In this document: positions 1-9,585 of the stretch, in pieces
Position numbering within the stretch: the first letter of the stretch is position 1
How the letters are laid out: each line of letters opens with the position of its first letter
Assembly: GCF_900186955.1 (NCBI RefSeq)
Contig: NZ_LT906438.1
Span: 3,162,001 to 3,226,000 of the forward strand
DNA from: Bacillus pumilus
Lineage (GTDB): Bacteria; Bacillota; Bacilli; Bacillales; Bacillaceae
DNA length: 64,000 nt
Reading direction: 5' to 3'
The notes under the pieces: generated by a model
The model's input: only the letters and a program-made list of their open reading frames with translations
What the model was told of the DNA's origin: nothing
Database searches by the model: none
Program-made: the position numbers and the translations under genes

Positions 1-62
1 TTCATAATTTGCGTTGCTTTCGGAAATCCAATCGCCTTTAATAACTGTGCTTCATTCATCAT
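1..62 (-). CDS. Start of a fourth gene of the defence island (partial, runs off the left edge)
   Basis: Only the first 20 codons are in the window. The reading starts MMNEAQLLKAIGFPKATQIM. The start ATG (62-60) overlaps the stop TGA (61-59) of the SNF2 helicase as ATGA, and AAAGGATG lies just upstream on the minus strand, so this gene is almost certainly translated with the helicase as part of the same operon. The fragment is too short to assign a family. By position it could be the nuclease, methyltransferase or another accessory component missing from the visible DISARM-like set; that is inference only. Confidence 0.6.
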   Translation of the reverse strand, partial: MMNEAQLLKAIGFPKATQIM

Positions 63-3000
63 GCTTCATCCTTTACAACTAGAAATGAAATGAGTTCAAT
101 TTCATCGCCACCTACGTCCAACTGTCCTTGTAATGTATTTGAACCGAAGCTAAACAGGCTTTCAAAGCCCACCTCTTCTTGTTTATCTTTAATAATATCA
201 ATTGATTGCTTCAATAAGTCTTGATAATGCTCCATATCCGCTGCATCGTTTGTTTTCTTATTAAACCACTCAACTGAATTTAATTCTGGCTGTTGTTTGC
301 CAAGTGTTAATTTACGGTAAGCATCTAGTATTTTTTTTGCATGTGTGTAATGAATAAACGCTTCACCATCATTTGTTACATACAATAAAATATGTTGAGC
401 TAAGCTATTGCTTTCAAGAGCTACTTCTTTATGCTGTTTGAAACAAAAAATCACACCTGGTTTTGCTTCAGGCAAATCTGCATTACTTATAACCGAATAC
501 AAACCTTTTGGCGCAACTGCAAGCTCTTTTTTATACAATTTTAATGCGGCACTTAAATCGCTTTTGAAATCGGTGTATGTTAAGTCAGTAATCGATATCG
601 CACCTGAAACATCCTCTAAGTTTAACACATCATTTTGTAGCGCTTTTAATTGATTGCGACGATATTCTAAATCATTCATTTCTTTCGATGTCGTATCTAA
701 AATATCTTCTTCCCCAGAGGCAGAAGTATTCAATATTTTCATTCGTCCTTTCACACGTTCTTCTAAATTGATATATTCATCTAATTCCATATTCGGCCAA
801 AAATTGACGAGTTGAATTTCTGTATTAGTTGAACCGATACGATCAATACGTCCAAATCGTTGGATGACACGTACTGGATTCCAATGAATATCGTAGTTTA
901 TTAAGTAATCACAGTCCTGTAAGTTTTGCCCTTCAGAAATACAGTCGGTCGCAAAAAGTATATCAATTTCATCTGTACGTTTACTATCCACCTTGTAGCG
1001 TTCCTTAGATTTTGGTGAAAAGTTCATTAAAATATCATTAATGTCTTTGACACGAACGCCTTTTAAGGTACATTTATTCGCTCCACTTCCGACAACTAAC
1101 GCAGAATGAAGTTGTTTATTAAGTAAACGCTCTGAAAGATTATCGTACAAGTACTTAGCCGTGTCAGCGAACGCTGAGAAAATAATAACCTTTTTATTGC
1201 CTGGATTAATTGGATTTTTAATTTTTCCTTTTATTAAATTGACTAATTGTTCAAGCTTGGCATCACGTATAGTTGAAATTTGTGTTGCTTGTTGTAATAA
1301 ATCCTGTAATGTGGCTAAATCGGCACGTAAATCTCCTGCCCATTTCAACGCATCAATATCATTTAATTGAATTTGTACTTTGTCACTACCTACTGTAATC
1401 GCTTCGAGCTGTTCATCATCTAACTCCGTATCATCATATTGTTCCGAATATGTTGGCTGATTTTGAAGCTGTAATGTTTGGAGTGTATCTTCAATTCGTC
1501 TAACTAATTTTTTAAGCGTCAGTCTAAATGAATGAATAGAACTTTCTAAACGCTTGAACAAGTTCACCTTCATTAAAGCTGCTACTGCAAACTCACGGTC
1601 TGTTTGTTTAAACGTCGATTGGCCACCCTTTACTCTAGTATCATACAATTCTTCATAATACTTTCGTTTATGAGGTAAAACGTATTTCATTGGCTGATAA
1701 ATACTAAAGTTCAATGACTCTAAGCGCTCATTGACTTCGTTCATATTAACAAATCGGTGTTCTGTATCAACATCGGCTTTAATAGAAAGCGGCTTCAACC
1801 GAGTTGGGAAACTACCAATATCGTTGACATTATAATATTTCTCAATGTGCTTACGACTTCGAGCAATGGTTAGTAAATCAAGCAATTGGAAGTAGTCTTG
1901 CTCAACCATAATTAAAAACTCTTCTGTCGTTCGCTTTGGCGACGGCAAAGCTGTCCAACGATTGAACGACGCTTGTGCCGTGCGTAATGTTTGCTCAATA
2001 CTATCTATACCTTCTTTTTTAAGTGCCTTATCGTTATCTTCCGTTATAAAGGCAATTTGATTTTTGATATCATTCATTTTATTATTTACAGGTGTAGCTG
2101 ATAATAGTAGCACCTTCGTTTTTACACCTTTTTTAATGATTTCCTGCATAAGCTTTTGATAGCGTGTTATTCGACCCTTATGCGCATTATTATTTCGGAA
2201 ATTGTGCGATTCATCGATTACTACTAAATCATAATTTGACCAATTGATTGTATCGAGACGAATTTCACCCGACATACCACTTTCGCGATTTAAATCGGTA
2301 TGATTTAACACATCATAGTTAAAGCGATCTTCGTTTAACACATTTCGTTTATCATTTTGCGTATAAACCGCCCAGTTATCTCTTAGCTTTTTCGGACATA
2401 AAACTAATACACGGTCATTTCGTAGCTCATAGTATTTGATGACAGCGAGTGCCGAAAATGTTTTCCCTAGCCCCACACTATCCGCTAAAATACAGCCATT
2501 ATAGTTCTCCATTTTATCGATCATGCCTATTACACCATCGCGTTGGAACGGGTACAGCTTATTCCAAATGAACGTATCTTTAAAGTTCAATCCTTCTTTA
2601 AGAATATTATCCTCTGAAAGACCTTCTAAATTCTCCGTGAAAATATTATATAACGTTACAAAATAGAGCCACTCCGGCGCATTTTCTTTTTGAAAAGCAT
2701 CTAGTTGCTCTAAAACTTCTGCAGTAACTTCTTTCGATTTTGTTTCATCTTTCCAAATTAGGTCAAATTCTGCAAGCAAGTTTTTTGTAACACCAAGTGT
2801 CTCTTTCATAACTGTATAGCTTGCTTGACGTTTTGAAGAAGTAATGCCTAACCCATCTGCTGTAAACTCAATTTCCGATTGAATAAAAATGTCCTCATCC
2901 ATTTTGTTTTTAATCATGATTTGCTTAGGGTACGAGCTGTCACCTAAAATTGTCTTAAACTGGGCGTGTTGATTGATCCATTCGGATAACTCTCGTGCAA

Positions 3001-3307
3001 TTTGTTTAGACTGCATTTGATTTCTTAATGGAATTTCAAACTGGTTTCCTTCTAAATCGAGCTGCTGGCCTTTTCTTTCTACTAATTTAAATTGATGATT
3101 ATCATCAATTTCTTGTTGATAAAAGGTTTGCTCTGTAAAGAGAAAGCGAAAAGATTCCCCTTTCGCTAACGTTTTTTTTAATTCTTTAAAAATATTCATA
3201 CTCAATTTTGCAGAGGCCACTGCAATTTCCGATCCGTTTTTTATTTCACCTTTCATTACATGAACGAGTGTGTTATTCCCTTTATTATCGACTAAATCTA
3301 TTTTCAA
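59..3307 (-). CDS. SNF2-family helicase with degenerate PLD-like N-terminal domain (DrmD-like)
   Basis: A 1082-residue superfamily 2 ATPase. Residues 1-190 resemble the PLD-nuclease-like domain seen at the N-terminus of one SNF2-helicase family (SAKLSMNIF near 32-40, FTADGLGITSS near 148-158), but no HxK catalytic motif is visible, so this part is probably non-catalytic. The SNF2 core follows: motif I DSVGLGKT (276-283), motif II DESH (365-368), motif III SATP (403-406), a long insert, then motif VI QRFGRIDRIG (816-825). The start is TTG at 3307 with GAGGTG seven bases upstream. It lies 18 bp after the DUF1998 gene and is coupled to the next gene by ATGA. A SNF2 helicase is the class 1 DISARM component DrmD; here it follows drmB rather than preceding drmA. 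The helicase call is firm, the DISARM role inferred. Confidence 0.85.
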   Translation of the reverse strand: MKIDLVDNKGNNTLVHVMKGEIKNGSEIAVASAKLSMNIFKELKKTLAKGESFRFLFTEQTFYQQEIDDNHQFKLVERKGQQLDLEGNQFEIPLRNQMQSKQIARELSEWINQHAQFKTILGDSSYPKQIMIKNKMDEDIFIQSEIEFTADGLGITSSKRQASYTVMKETLGVTKNLLAEFDLIWKDETKSKEVTAEVLEQLDAFQKENAPEWLYFVTLYNIFTENLEGLSEDNILKEGLNFKDTFIWNKLYPFQRDGVIGMIDKMENYNGCILADSVGLGKTFSALAVIKYYELRNDRVLVLCPKKLRDNWAVYTQNDKRNVLNEDRFNYDVLNHTDLNRESGMSGEIRLDTINWSNYDLVVIDESHNFRNNNAHKGRITRYQKLMQEIIKKGVKTKVLLLSATPVNNKMNDIKNQIAFITEDNDKALKKEGIDSIEQTLRTAQASFNRWTALPSPKRTTEEFLIMVEQDYFQLLDLLTIARSRKHIEKYYNVNDIGSFPTRLKPLSIKADVDTEHRFVNMNEVNERLESLNFSIYQPMKYVLPHKRKYYEELYDTRVKGGQSTFKQTDREFAVAALMKVNLFKRLESSIHSFRLTLKKLVRRIEDTLQTLQLQNQPTYSEQYDDTELDDEQLEAITVGSDKVQIQLNDIDALKWAGDLRADLATLQDLLQQATQISTIRDAKLEQLVNLIKGKIKNPINPGNKKVIIFSAFADTAKYLYDNLSERLLNKQLHSALVVGSGANKCTLKGVRVKDINDILMNFSPKSKERYKVDSKRTDEIDILFATDCISEGQNLQDCDYLINYDIHWNPVRVIQRFGRIDRIGSTNTEIQLVNFWPNMELDEYINLEERVKGRMKILNTSASGEEDILDTTSKEMNDLEYRRNQLKALQNDVLNLEDVSGAISITDLTYTDFKSDLSAALKLYKKELAVAPKGLYSVISNADLPEAKPGVIFCFKQHKEVALESNSLAQHILLYVTNDGEAFIHYTHAKKILDAYRKLTLGKQQPELNSVEWFNKKTNDAADMEHYQDLLKQSIDIIKDKQEEVGFESLFSFGSNTLQGQLDVGGDEIELISFLVVKDEA

Positions 3308-3325
3308 AATTCAGCACCTCTTACA

Positions 3326-5056
3326 TTACATTTCTAATAATTGATCAAAGTAACCGTCTTTCTCATTCGGATTAATGTTGATTAATGTTCGACGATCAAG
3401 CAATAAATTTCCCCATTCACACGAAGTTTCGGAAACAAATGTACATGCATGACAGGCCGCGCCATTTGCTGACGTATGATATTCAAATTCCCCATCCGAA
3501 CAGATTGGATCAGATGAACAATAGTTCATCTTTTCTAATGCACGAATAATTATGGGTAATAACTTTTCGCTTTGAGCCAAGTTTGTTAATCCACCTAAAC
3601 TTCCTTCTGAATCTCCAGAGGCAGTGTATATAAATGCACCATACATGTCATCGTTTGCATAAATACGCTCTTTTAAAGACGTCGTTGTATAGCCGCAATG
3701 TGCAGCTAGTTCCTGCAACAAAGCATGGCTAAATGTATGCAACAAAATCTGGCGTGGCAGAATATCTAATGGTGACTTTTTAAATTCTTCACGCTGGGTA
3801 TTATATGCTCTTACAATAGCACTCGTAATTTGCTCAGTTTGTTCCCATTGGAGCAATTTTTCTAAATTAAATTGAAAGAAAATACCTTCACCGTAATTTC
3901 GCACAGCTGGTAACCATTTCGGTTCGCTTGTTATAACAACCGGCTGTGTTTTCGATTCTTCATCTGTAAATCGGTCAATGTAGTCTAATCGAGTAAATTC
4001 TTTTAAAACTTGTACTTCAGGTACAGAATCCACACGGAAAACCCCATCAAAATACGGCACTAACGTTGGCGCAATATCAACCTTCTTAGATGAAAAACGT
4101 TCTTCGTTTATTTCATCCTGAATTAGCGTGTTCCACTCTTGCTTTTTAATTGATTCATAGGTAGAACTTTCTGAAAGCGTTATTGAACCATCTAAATACT
4201 GCTTAATAGCAGGTATAAAAGAAGAAGGGATATTTTTAAAATTACATGCCATTTCAAGACCTGCTTCACCCATACTTAGATATGCTTTACTAAAATTTTC
4301 TTTATCTTTTTCTACTAAATATAGAACCTCAAATTCTGAGCTAGATGCTGTTAAAGGCACTTGTAAAAAACTCATAACAGAAGGTGAATAAACATTAGAT
4401 GCGCCACGCAACGTCGTTTTCATTTTACAATTACATTTCTGTTTGGCAGTATTACTAATCCATGGTCGTTCCCCATGACAATCAAATAAACTATGATTCT
4501 CTCTTTCTTCAGGCTTCATAATACTCCCTAAACTTTCACTATGCTTACAGTGCAAGCAAATCACGTGTAAATCAGATAAAGACCCACTTGAGCCACGGGT
4601 TTTTAGCATTAGTCGTGGATTTTTAGAATGTTCTGTACAAGGTTTATTTCGATGTACCCATTCTTCATACGGAAAATCTGATAAGTGACCGTTCTCACAT
4701 GCTAATACAAAACGGCTTGCATAAAGCTCCTGAATGTCTTTTTCATTTTTCAGCGCACAATAATAACAATTAGCATCACCATAATTCGTCATATTATGGC
4801 ATTTCGGACAGATTTTCCATTTAGGAAATTCGACTGCTTTTATTTTTTGTTTATCGGGATTTTCATTTAAAATGCGTACATGGTCAACCCCTAAATAGGA
4901 TGTGATTCGTATGTCTTTTTCTTGAGGCGCCCTTCTTGATTGCCACTGGTCTGCTGATTTCACGATAACACTTTGAGATAAAAGTTCAACAATTGCTCCT
5001 GGTCCTGATTGGTATATTAGTTGCGAAGGTCTGATTGTTTCATTTTGTTGATTCAT
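3326..5056 (-). CDS. drmB: DUF1998-domain protein, DrmB-like DISARM component
   Basis: A 576-residue cysteine-rich protein. A treble-clef-like cluster lies near the N-terminus (C83, C86, C97, C100), more CxxC pairs near 170, and a C-terminal DUF1998-type region with HTFSHALLQELA, a GGLTNLA stretch and a final cysteine set (CSSDPIC, ACHAC, SCEWGN). DUF1998 next to a large helicase is the hallmark pair DrmA-DrmB, the core of DISARM; in the characterised system the two form a complex that acts on incoming phage DNA (family knowledge). The start ATG at 5056 overlaps the stop of the upstream helicase as ATGA and has GAGGTG upstream, so the two are translationally coupled. Like its neighbours it is AT-rich compared with the chromosome to the right. 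Confidence 0.8.
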   Translation of the reverse strand: MNQQNETIRPSQLIYQSGPGAIVELLSQSVIVKSADQWQSRRAPQEKDIRITSYLGVDHVRILNENPDKQKIKAVEFPKWKICPKCHNMTNYGDANCYYCALKNEKDIQELYASRFVLACENGHLSDFPYEEWVHRNKPCTEHSKNPRLMLKTRGSSGSLSDLHVICLHCKHSESLGSIMKPEERENHSLFDCHGERPWISNTAKQKCNCKMKTTLRGASNVYSPSVMSFLQVPLTASSSEFEVLYLVEKDKENFSKAYLSMGEAGLEMACNFKNIPSSFIPAIKQYLDGSITLSESSTYESIKKQEWNTLIQDEINEERFSSKKVDIAPTLVPYFDGVFRVDSVPEVQVLKEFTRLDYIDRFTDEESKTQPVVITSEPKWLPAVRNYGEGIFFQFNLEKLLQWEQTEQITSAIVRAYNTQREEFKKSPLDILPRQILLHTFSHALLQELAAHCGYTTTSLKERIYANDDMYGAFIYTASGDSEGSLGGLTNLAQSEKLLPIIIRALEKMNYCSSDPICSDGEFEYHTSANGAACHACTFVSETSCEWGNLLLDRRTLININPNEKDGYFDQLLEM

Positions 5057-8000
5057 GATTTTAACACCTCAATTTCAATGACTGCTTCTACATTTCTTAA
5101 TGACATCATTGCTGGACGAGCATCTTTTACATTCACTTCTTCATTAAAGTTTTTTAATAAGTAAGCTTTAACATATTTTGATTCTTTGTAAGCTAATGTG
5201 TCTTCAGCGTGCTTCCAAGCTAATTCTCGCCACCATTCTAATAAATCCTTTACTTCGTTTTCAATGGTTGCACCATTAGCATTTTGAACTCTTTCTAAAA
5301 ATTGAACGGTCGCTGTATCTACTTTATTTTGTAGTTGTACTATTTTTTTCGGACTTTGCTCAGCGTTGATTTCCATAATCGTTTGACGCATAAATCCAAT
5401 AAACGTACCTGTTAACCCTTTATATAAAGCACCTTTTGCAAAAGGTGTTACACTCATCGTTTCTACATGACGGTAGAGTGCTTGATGGTATGCTTTAAAA
5501 CGCTCAAAATGCGATAAATCTCTAGACCGTAGTGAATTAAGAAGAACAAATACAACGCCTGGATATTTACGTCCAACACGGCTCGTCGCTTGAATATATT
5601 CGGAAGTCGTTTTCGGTTGCCCTTGTACAAACATTGTCCCAAGTCGATCCACATCGACACCTACTGAAATCATATTCGTTGCAAGGACGGCATCAAGAAC
5701 ACCTGCTTCATCTAAAGTTTTCTCCATTTGTGTTAGTAGCTGTGGAATTTCTTGTGCTTTTTTGCGGCTCGTTAATTCTTCAACGGCTAGATCATGTTCA
5801 AATTTATTTGTTGGATCTAGCATATTTAATCTTGAGTTTACTTCATCTTTAAAAGTAGTAACCATGCTTGCCAATTCTTTAACCGTATTAAAATAGCCTA
5901 GCATTGTATAATATGGATCTACTTTAAACTTTGGCTCACTTCTTGTTATCGTTGCATATGCACTATATGTTTGAATCGCTTGAATTTTATTACTAACTCC
6001 CGGTGCACAAATTCCTACATAGCATCGCCCTGGCTTTTCAGAAGTTGGCACCTCTTTTGAAACAAAATTATCATTTGCTTTTTGAACAGCTAATGGGAAC
6101 TGCTGCATTTCCCGACCGTATAAAGCTCGAATTTGCTCATCCGCACCACTAATTGTTGCTGTTGAAGCAATTACTTTAGCTGGCCTTCCGTTATTTCTTG
6201 TTAATAGATCAGTTGCTACCTCATATAAACCTGTTAAAGAGCCTAATGGTCCTGAAATCAAATGAAGCTCATCTTGAATAATTAATTCAGGTGGTTTCAA
6301 ACGATTAATACGACTGTATCCCCTTGGGATAGAATTAGTATATTTAAATCCTAACTCACGATGATACACGTTTTTATTACCAAAGAGTTCATGCATATCT
6401 TGTTTCCAAGGTAACTGAGCAATTTTATCTACCGTACCAATTAGCAATGTTGGTAACTTCAGATATATTGCCTCATCAACTGTATAAACAGGAATTCCGT
6501 GTTTAAATGCACATGCTTTATTAGAACAACAAATTTTCTGTGAATTTTTGTTAATTTCATACTGATCCGGCCCTAGTTCCGCCCCACACCACGGACAATT
6601 TATTAGTTGAATAGGATTGCCCGTCTTAACTTCTTTACCGTCTCGTAATTGTTCAAGCTTATCCATTGCATCTGCAAATTTATTAGGAGATGAATCCTGT
6701 CCAATCCAAAGCCCTATACTAAATGGCTCTTCTCCAAATAAATTTGCATTTGGTTTACGCAGAACTTCTGCAGCACAAATTAAAGCTGCAGCTCGTTGGA
6801 ATTGTTGCGTTGTTAACAAACGCAATGTGTAACGCATAAAAACTGTAATTCCAGCATACTTGTCTACTTGTTTTGGGGCTAATAATCGGCGATATGCCAT
6901 GACATAAGCTGCCACACCTAAATAAGCCTCTGTTTTACCGCCCCCAGTTGGGAACCAAATTAAATCAACAATTTCTCGATCTATATGCTGTTCATCAGAT
7001 ATACCGGCAACATTCATAAGTAAAAATATTAATTGGAATAAACGCCATTCTCCATCTAATGTAGGTTTTATTCTCTCTCCGGTAGTACGATACGTTTGAG
7101 CTACACCTGATTGCGCTCGTTGCAAAAGCATCGCACGGTTTGCAAATTGAAACGCCAAATAATATAAGGAATTATTACTTTTTGTAACTAATGAAATTCC
7201 TTCTTCTAGACGTTCGATTGTATTTTTTACTTTTAAAATATTTTGTTCTGCTTCACTCTTTAAATAATCAGGTAGCTCATTAACTATTTTCGTTTCATGA
7301 TTCAACCATAATTTATATGCTGATGGTATAACACTTAATTTTTCTTTTAATATGTCTACAGGATATTCACTTAAATCCTTCATCTTAAATGACTGATTTT
7401 CGATCTTACAATGTTCTACATTCGGCAATTCAAAACGTGGCATCCATGTTGAATAAATCGTTGTAATATTTCCGACTGTTTTCCAATCAACCCCCACGCC
7501 ATGACCGATTGCTATTTCTTCTTTGTCACGATAAAAAAGTTCATTTTGGACATGATACTGATCAGCTTTAGATGTAAATTTAGCAACATGAATTGTAGGT
7601 ATATGTACTTTTAAAGAGCTTTGAAACATCACTTCATCTTGTTCAGGATATTGATTTTCTCTCTTTAAACTATTCATTAAAAAAATATTTACGTGATATA
7701 AGTTATTTCTATAATTAACGGTATAACGCACTTTTCCATACTTAGATTCATTTAAATTTTCTAATGTGCCTGTTCTCTGATTTGAAAGATCAATTTTCCA
7801 ATTTTCCGCTTGTGGTAAACGCTTATGTTCTTTGTCCTCATAAATAGCCCAAGAAGCTTCAATTTCAACAGTTGTTAATTTTTTAAGTTTAAAACTAATG
7901 CCCATAGTAGATGAGCGAAACAGTTTTTTTAATGTAAGTTGTTCATCTATCTTTTCTTCACTGACTTGCACATGTGTTTCTATTGCATTATCACGTTCAT

Positions 8001-8175
8001 TTATAACATCTGATGTTGAACCAAACGGAACTAACTTCCCTGTTAAATAAAATTGCATTGGGCGTATATTCTTTCCAAGAATCTCATCTTGCATTCGTGG
8101 ACCAATTAAATATGTTTCTAATTCATGAATTAATCCTTTTCGCAAAAATGTATATTGCTTCATTTGAAAATTCAC
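5053..8175 (-). CDS. drmA: Large superfamily 2 helicase, DrmA-like DISARM component
   Basis: A 1040-residue helicase. About 400 residues without a clear motif precede the core. Motif I is FPTGGGKTEAY (GGGKT 411-415), motif II DELH (635-638), motif III-like STAT (671-674), and motif VI lies in SRVGRKYPG near 870. A zinc-ribbon-like insert with CPWC (527-530) and CC...C (549-554) sits between motifs I and II. Length, the GGGKT variant, the zinc insert and the coupled DUF1998 gene fit DrmA. The start is probably GTG 8175 or ATG 8163; AGAGGAAGG lies just upstream. It is the first gene of the island after ssrA. A solitary restriction or repair helicase is the alternative, but the coupled DUF1998 partner favours defence. 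Confidence 0.8.
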   Translation of the reverse strand: MNFQMKQYTFLRKGLIHELETYLIGPRMQDEILGKNIRPMQFYLTGKLVPFGSTSDVINERDNAIETHVQVSEEKIDEQLTLKKLFRSSTMGISFKLKKLTTVEIEASWAIYEDKEHKRLPQAENWKIDLSNQRTGTLENLNESKYGKVRYTVNYRNNLYHVNIFLMNSLKRENQYPEQDEVMFQSSLKVHIPTIHVAKFTSKADQYHVQNELFYRDKEEIAIGHGVGVDWKTVGNITTIYSTWMPRFELPNVEHCKIENQSFKMKDLSEYPVDILKEKLSVIPSAYKLWLNHETKIVNELPDYLKSEAEQNILKVKNTIERLEEGISLVTKSNNSLYYLAFQFANRAMLLQRAQSGVAQTYRTTGERIKPTLDGEWRLFQLIFLLMNVAGISDEQHIDREIVDLIWFPTGGGKTEAYLGVAAYVMAYRRLLAPKQVDKYAGITVFMRYTLRLLTTQQFQRAAALICAAEVLRKPNANLFGEEPFSIGLWIGQDSSPNKFADAMDKLEQLRDGKEVKTGNPIQLINCPWCGAELGPDQYEINKNSQKICCSNKACAFKHGIPVYTVDEAIYLKLPTLLIGTVDKIAQLPWKQDMHELFGNKNVYHRELGFKYTNSIPRGYSRINRLKPPELIIQDELHLISGPLGSLTGLYEVATDLLTRNNGRPAKVIASTATISGADEQIRALYGREMQQFPLAVQKANDNFVSKEVPTSEKPGRCYVGICAPGVSNKIQAIQTYSAYATITRSEPKFKVDPYYTMLGYFNTVKELASMVTTFKDEVNSRLNMLDPTNKFEHDLAVEELTSRKKAQEIPQLLTQMEKTLDEAGVLDAVLATNMISVGVDVDRLGTMFVQGQPKTTSEYIQATSRVGRKYPGVVFVLLNSLRSRDLSHFERFKAYHQALYRHVETMSVTPFAKGALYKGLTGTFIGFMRQTIMEINAEQSPKKIVQLQNKVDTATVQFLERVQNANGATIENEVKDLLEWWRELAWKHAEDTLAYKESKYVKAYLLKNFNEEVNVKDARPAMMSLRNVEAVIEIEVLKS

Positions 8176-8371
8176 CCTTCCTCTTTAGATAATTTCATTG
8201 TAGCACCTTGCATTTCTGGATAGGTAATATTTCCCGATAAAATTTTAAGTTTAATATTAAAATTAATTCATTCCTTTTAATTTTTATTTATCCCTTAGTT
8301 AAACCACTCAAAAGCAAAAATTAGAATTTTTAATCAATTAAACTTTTATCAACTATACAAAATAAAGACAT

Positions 8372-8412
8372 AAAAAAAGCGCCTAAACGTTGTTATCCAA
8401 CGTTTATGGCAC
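8372..8412 (-). terminator. Terminator of ssrA
   Basis: A stem of about 12 bp (GCCATAAACGTTG paired with CAACGTTTAGGC, one bulge) is followed on the minus strand by seven Ts. It lies 29 bp downstream of the tmRNA 3' end. The 196 bp between it and the helicase gene is AT-rich and shows no gene. Confidence 0.85.
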
Positions 8413-8440
8413 TAAGTGAAATGCAAACCATTTCTATGTA

Positions 8441-8799
8441 TGGAGACGGTGGGAGTCGAACCCACGTCCAGAGACATCGATTACTTAAGCGTCTACGAGC
8501 GTAGTCAACATATTTCGTGTTCACTCATCCTCATGCCTGCTGACGGGCGCTTGGAGAGCTAGTCTGATGGATCTCTTCTTACGTCCTCAGACAAAAACGT
8601 AAGCGTAGCCTACTTCATTGGGCTCCTCACAGACACATAGGCGATGTCAGGAAGAGCTCGCTGCACTTATTAGGCAGCTAGTGCTAAGTTTTGGTTAAAA
8701 CTTTTAGTTTTGCCAGTTACATTTAGTGCGTGTTAACGAGATCGCCTCTCGGCTCGCAGCTCAAGCTCGAACCGCCCCTGTCGAATCCGTAACGTCCCC
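8441..8799 (-). ncRNA. ssrA: Transfer-messenger RNA (tmRNA)
   Basis: Rescues stalled ribosomes together with SmpB and adds a degradation tag. The 5' end GGGGACGTTACGGATTCGAC and the 3' end ending in CGTCTCCA form the acceptor stem; the T-arm GTTCGACTCCC is visible and CCA is not encoded beyond the discriminator. The tag reading frame gives GKTKSFNQNLALAA then TAA TAA, so with the charged alanine the tag is AGKTKSFNQNLALAA; the B. subtilis tag has N and V where this has K and L. The length of 359 nt matches Bacillus tmRNA. SmpB is encoded immediately upstream. The 3' end faces the defence island, as expected where an element has integrated into tmRNA. Confidence 0.97.
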
Positions 8800-8856
8800 T
8801 TGTAAAAGGGATATACGGGATGGAAACGTTCAGCTTAACTGCTTCCGTATATAACT

Positions 8857-8884
8857 ATTATAACAATCTTATCGCTTGAAACAA
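8857..8884 (-). promoter_or_regulatory. SigA promoter of ssrA
   Basis: On the minus strand TTGTTT (8884-8879) and TATAAT (8862-8857) are separated by 16 bp. Transcription would begin about 50 nt before the mature tmRNA 5' end, leaving a leader for RNase P to remove. Confidence 0.6.
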
Positions 8885-8975
8885 CTGGTGGTTTCTGTAA
8901 GAAAAGCGGTGATTGTTTACTGCATAACATATTGTAGCATAATGCTTCCGCTCTCAGCAAGCCATCTGCATCAGG

Positions 8976-9446
8976 CTAGAATTGCTTTTGTCGATCACGG
9001 AAGGCACGGTCGATTTCGCGTTTTGCATCTTTTTTCTTCAGATCTTCACGTTTATCGTATTTCTTTTTCCCTTTACCAATTCCGATCAACACTTTGGCAA
9101 AGCCATTTTTTAAATAGAGTTTCAGAGGCACGAGTGAGTAGCCCTCTTCCTTTGTCGCACCAATCAATTTACTGATTTGCTTGCGATGAAGCAGCAGCTT
9201 TCTCGTTCTCAGCGGATCATGGTTATAACGGTTCCCCTGCTCGTATGGGCTCACGTGCATGTTGTGAAGGAACACTTCTCCTCGTTCGATTTTGGCAAAG
9301 GAATCTTTTAAATTCACTTTTCCTGCACGAATCGATTTGATCTCAGTTCCTTGTAACACAAGGCCGGCTTCATACGTTTCTTCAATAAAATAGTCATGAT
9401 TTGCTTTTTTGTTTTGGGAAACAACCTTTCCCTCTCCCTTTGGCAT
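8976..9446 (-). CDS. smpB: SsrA-binding protein SmpB
   Basis: A 156-residue RNA-binding protein that carries tmRNA into the ribosomal A site. The sequence opens with [20 protein letters not shown] and carries the SmpB signature [15 protein letters not shown] and [18 protein letters not shown]. The basic C-terminal tail [15 protein letters not shown] is the part that mimics an mRNA in the entry channel. An in-frame extension of 35 codons upstream is rejected because AAAGGAGG sits before the ATG at 9446 and the family starts there. It lies between rnr and ssrA, the usual Bacillus order. Confidence 0.97.
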   Translation of the reverse strand: MPKGEGKVVSQNKKANHDYFIEETYEAGLVLQGTEIKSIRAGKVNLKDSFAKIERGEVFLHNMHVSPYEQGNRYNHDPLRTRKLLLHRKQISKLIGATKEEGYSLVPLKLYLKNGFAKVLIGIGKGKKKYDKREDLKKKDAKREIDRAFRDRQKQF

Positions 9447-9547
9447 TGGCGTACACCCTCCTTTTGACACAAACACGGTCCAAATCGTACGGATTATTTT
9501 ATCAAACAATCCAGCTTTAGACAACGCTGACGCTATGTGGTCAAAAA

Positions 9548-9574
9548 GCAAATAGAGCGTGATGCCCTATTTGC
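9548..9574. terminator. Hairpin between rnr and smpB
   Basis: An 8-bp perfect stem GCAAATAG / CTATTTGC with an 11-nt loop has a T run on both strands. On the minus strand it lies after the rnr stop and before smpB, so it could end or reduce rnr transcription ahead of smpB. Confidence 0.7.
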
Positions 9575-9585
9575 TTTTTGTCACG

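Noticed and set aside
8441-8799. A tRNA gene at the tmRNA 3' end
   Set aside because: The T-arm and acceptor belong to tmRNA; no anticodon arm is present and the tag frame is intact.
8976-9551. Longer SmpB frame starting at 9551
   Set aside because: The first 35 codons are out of family and overlap the terminator hairpin; AAAGGAGG marks the ATG at 9446.
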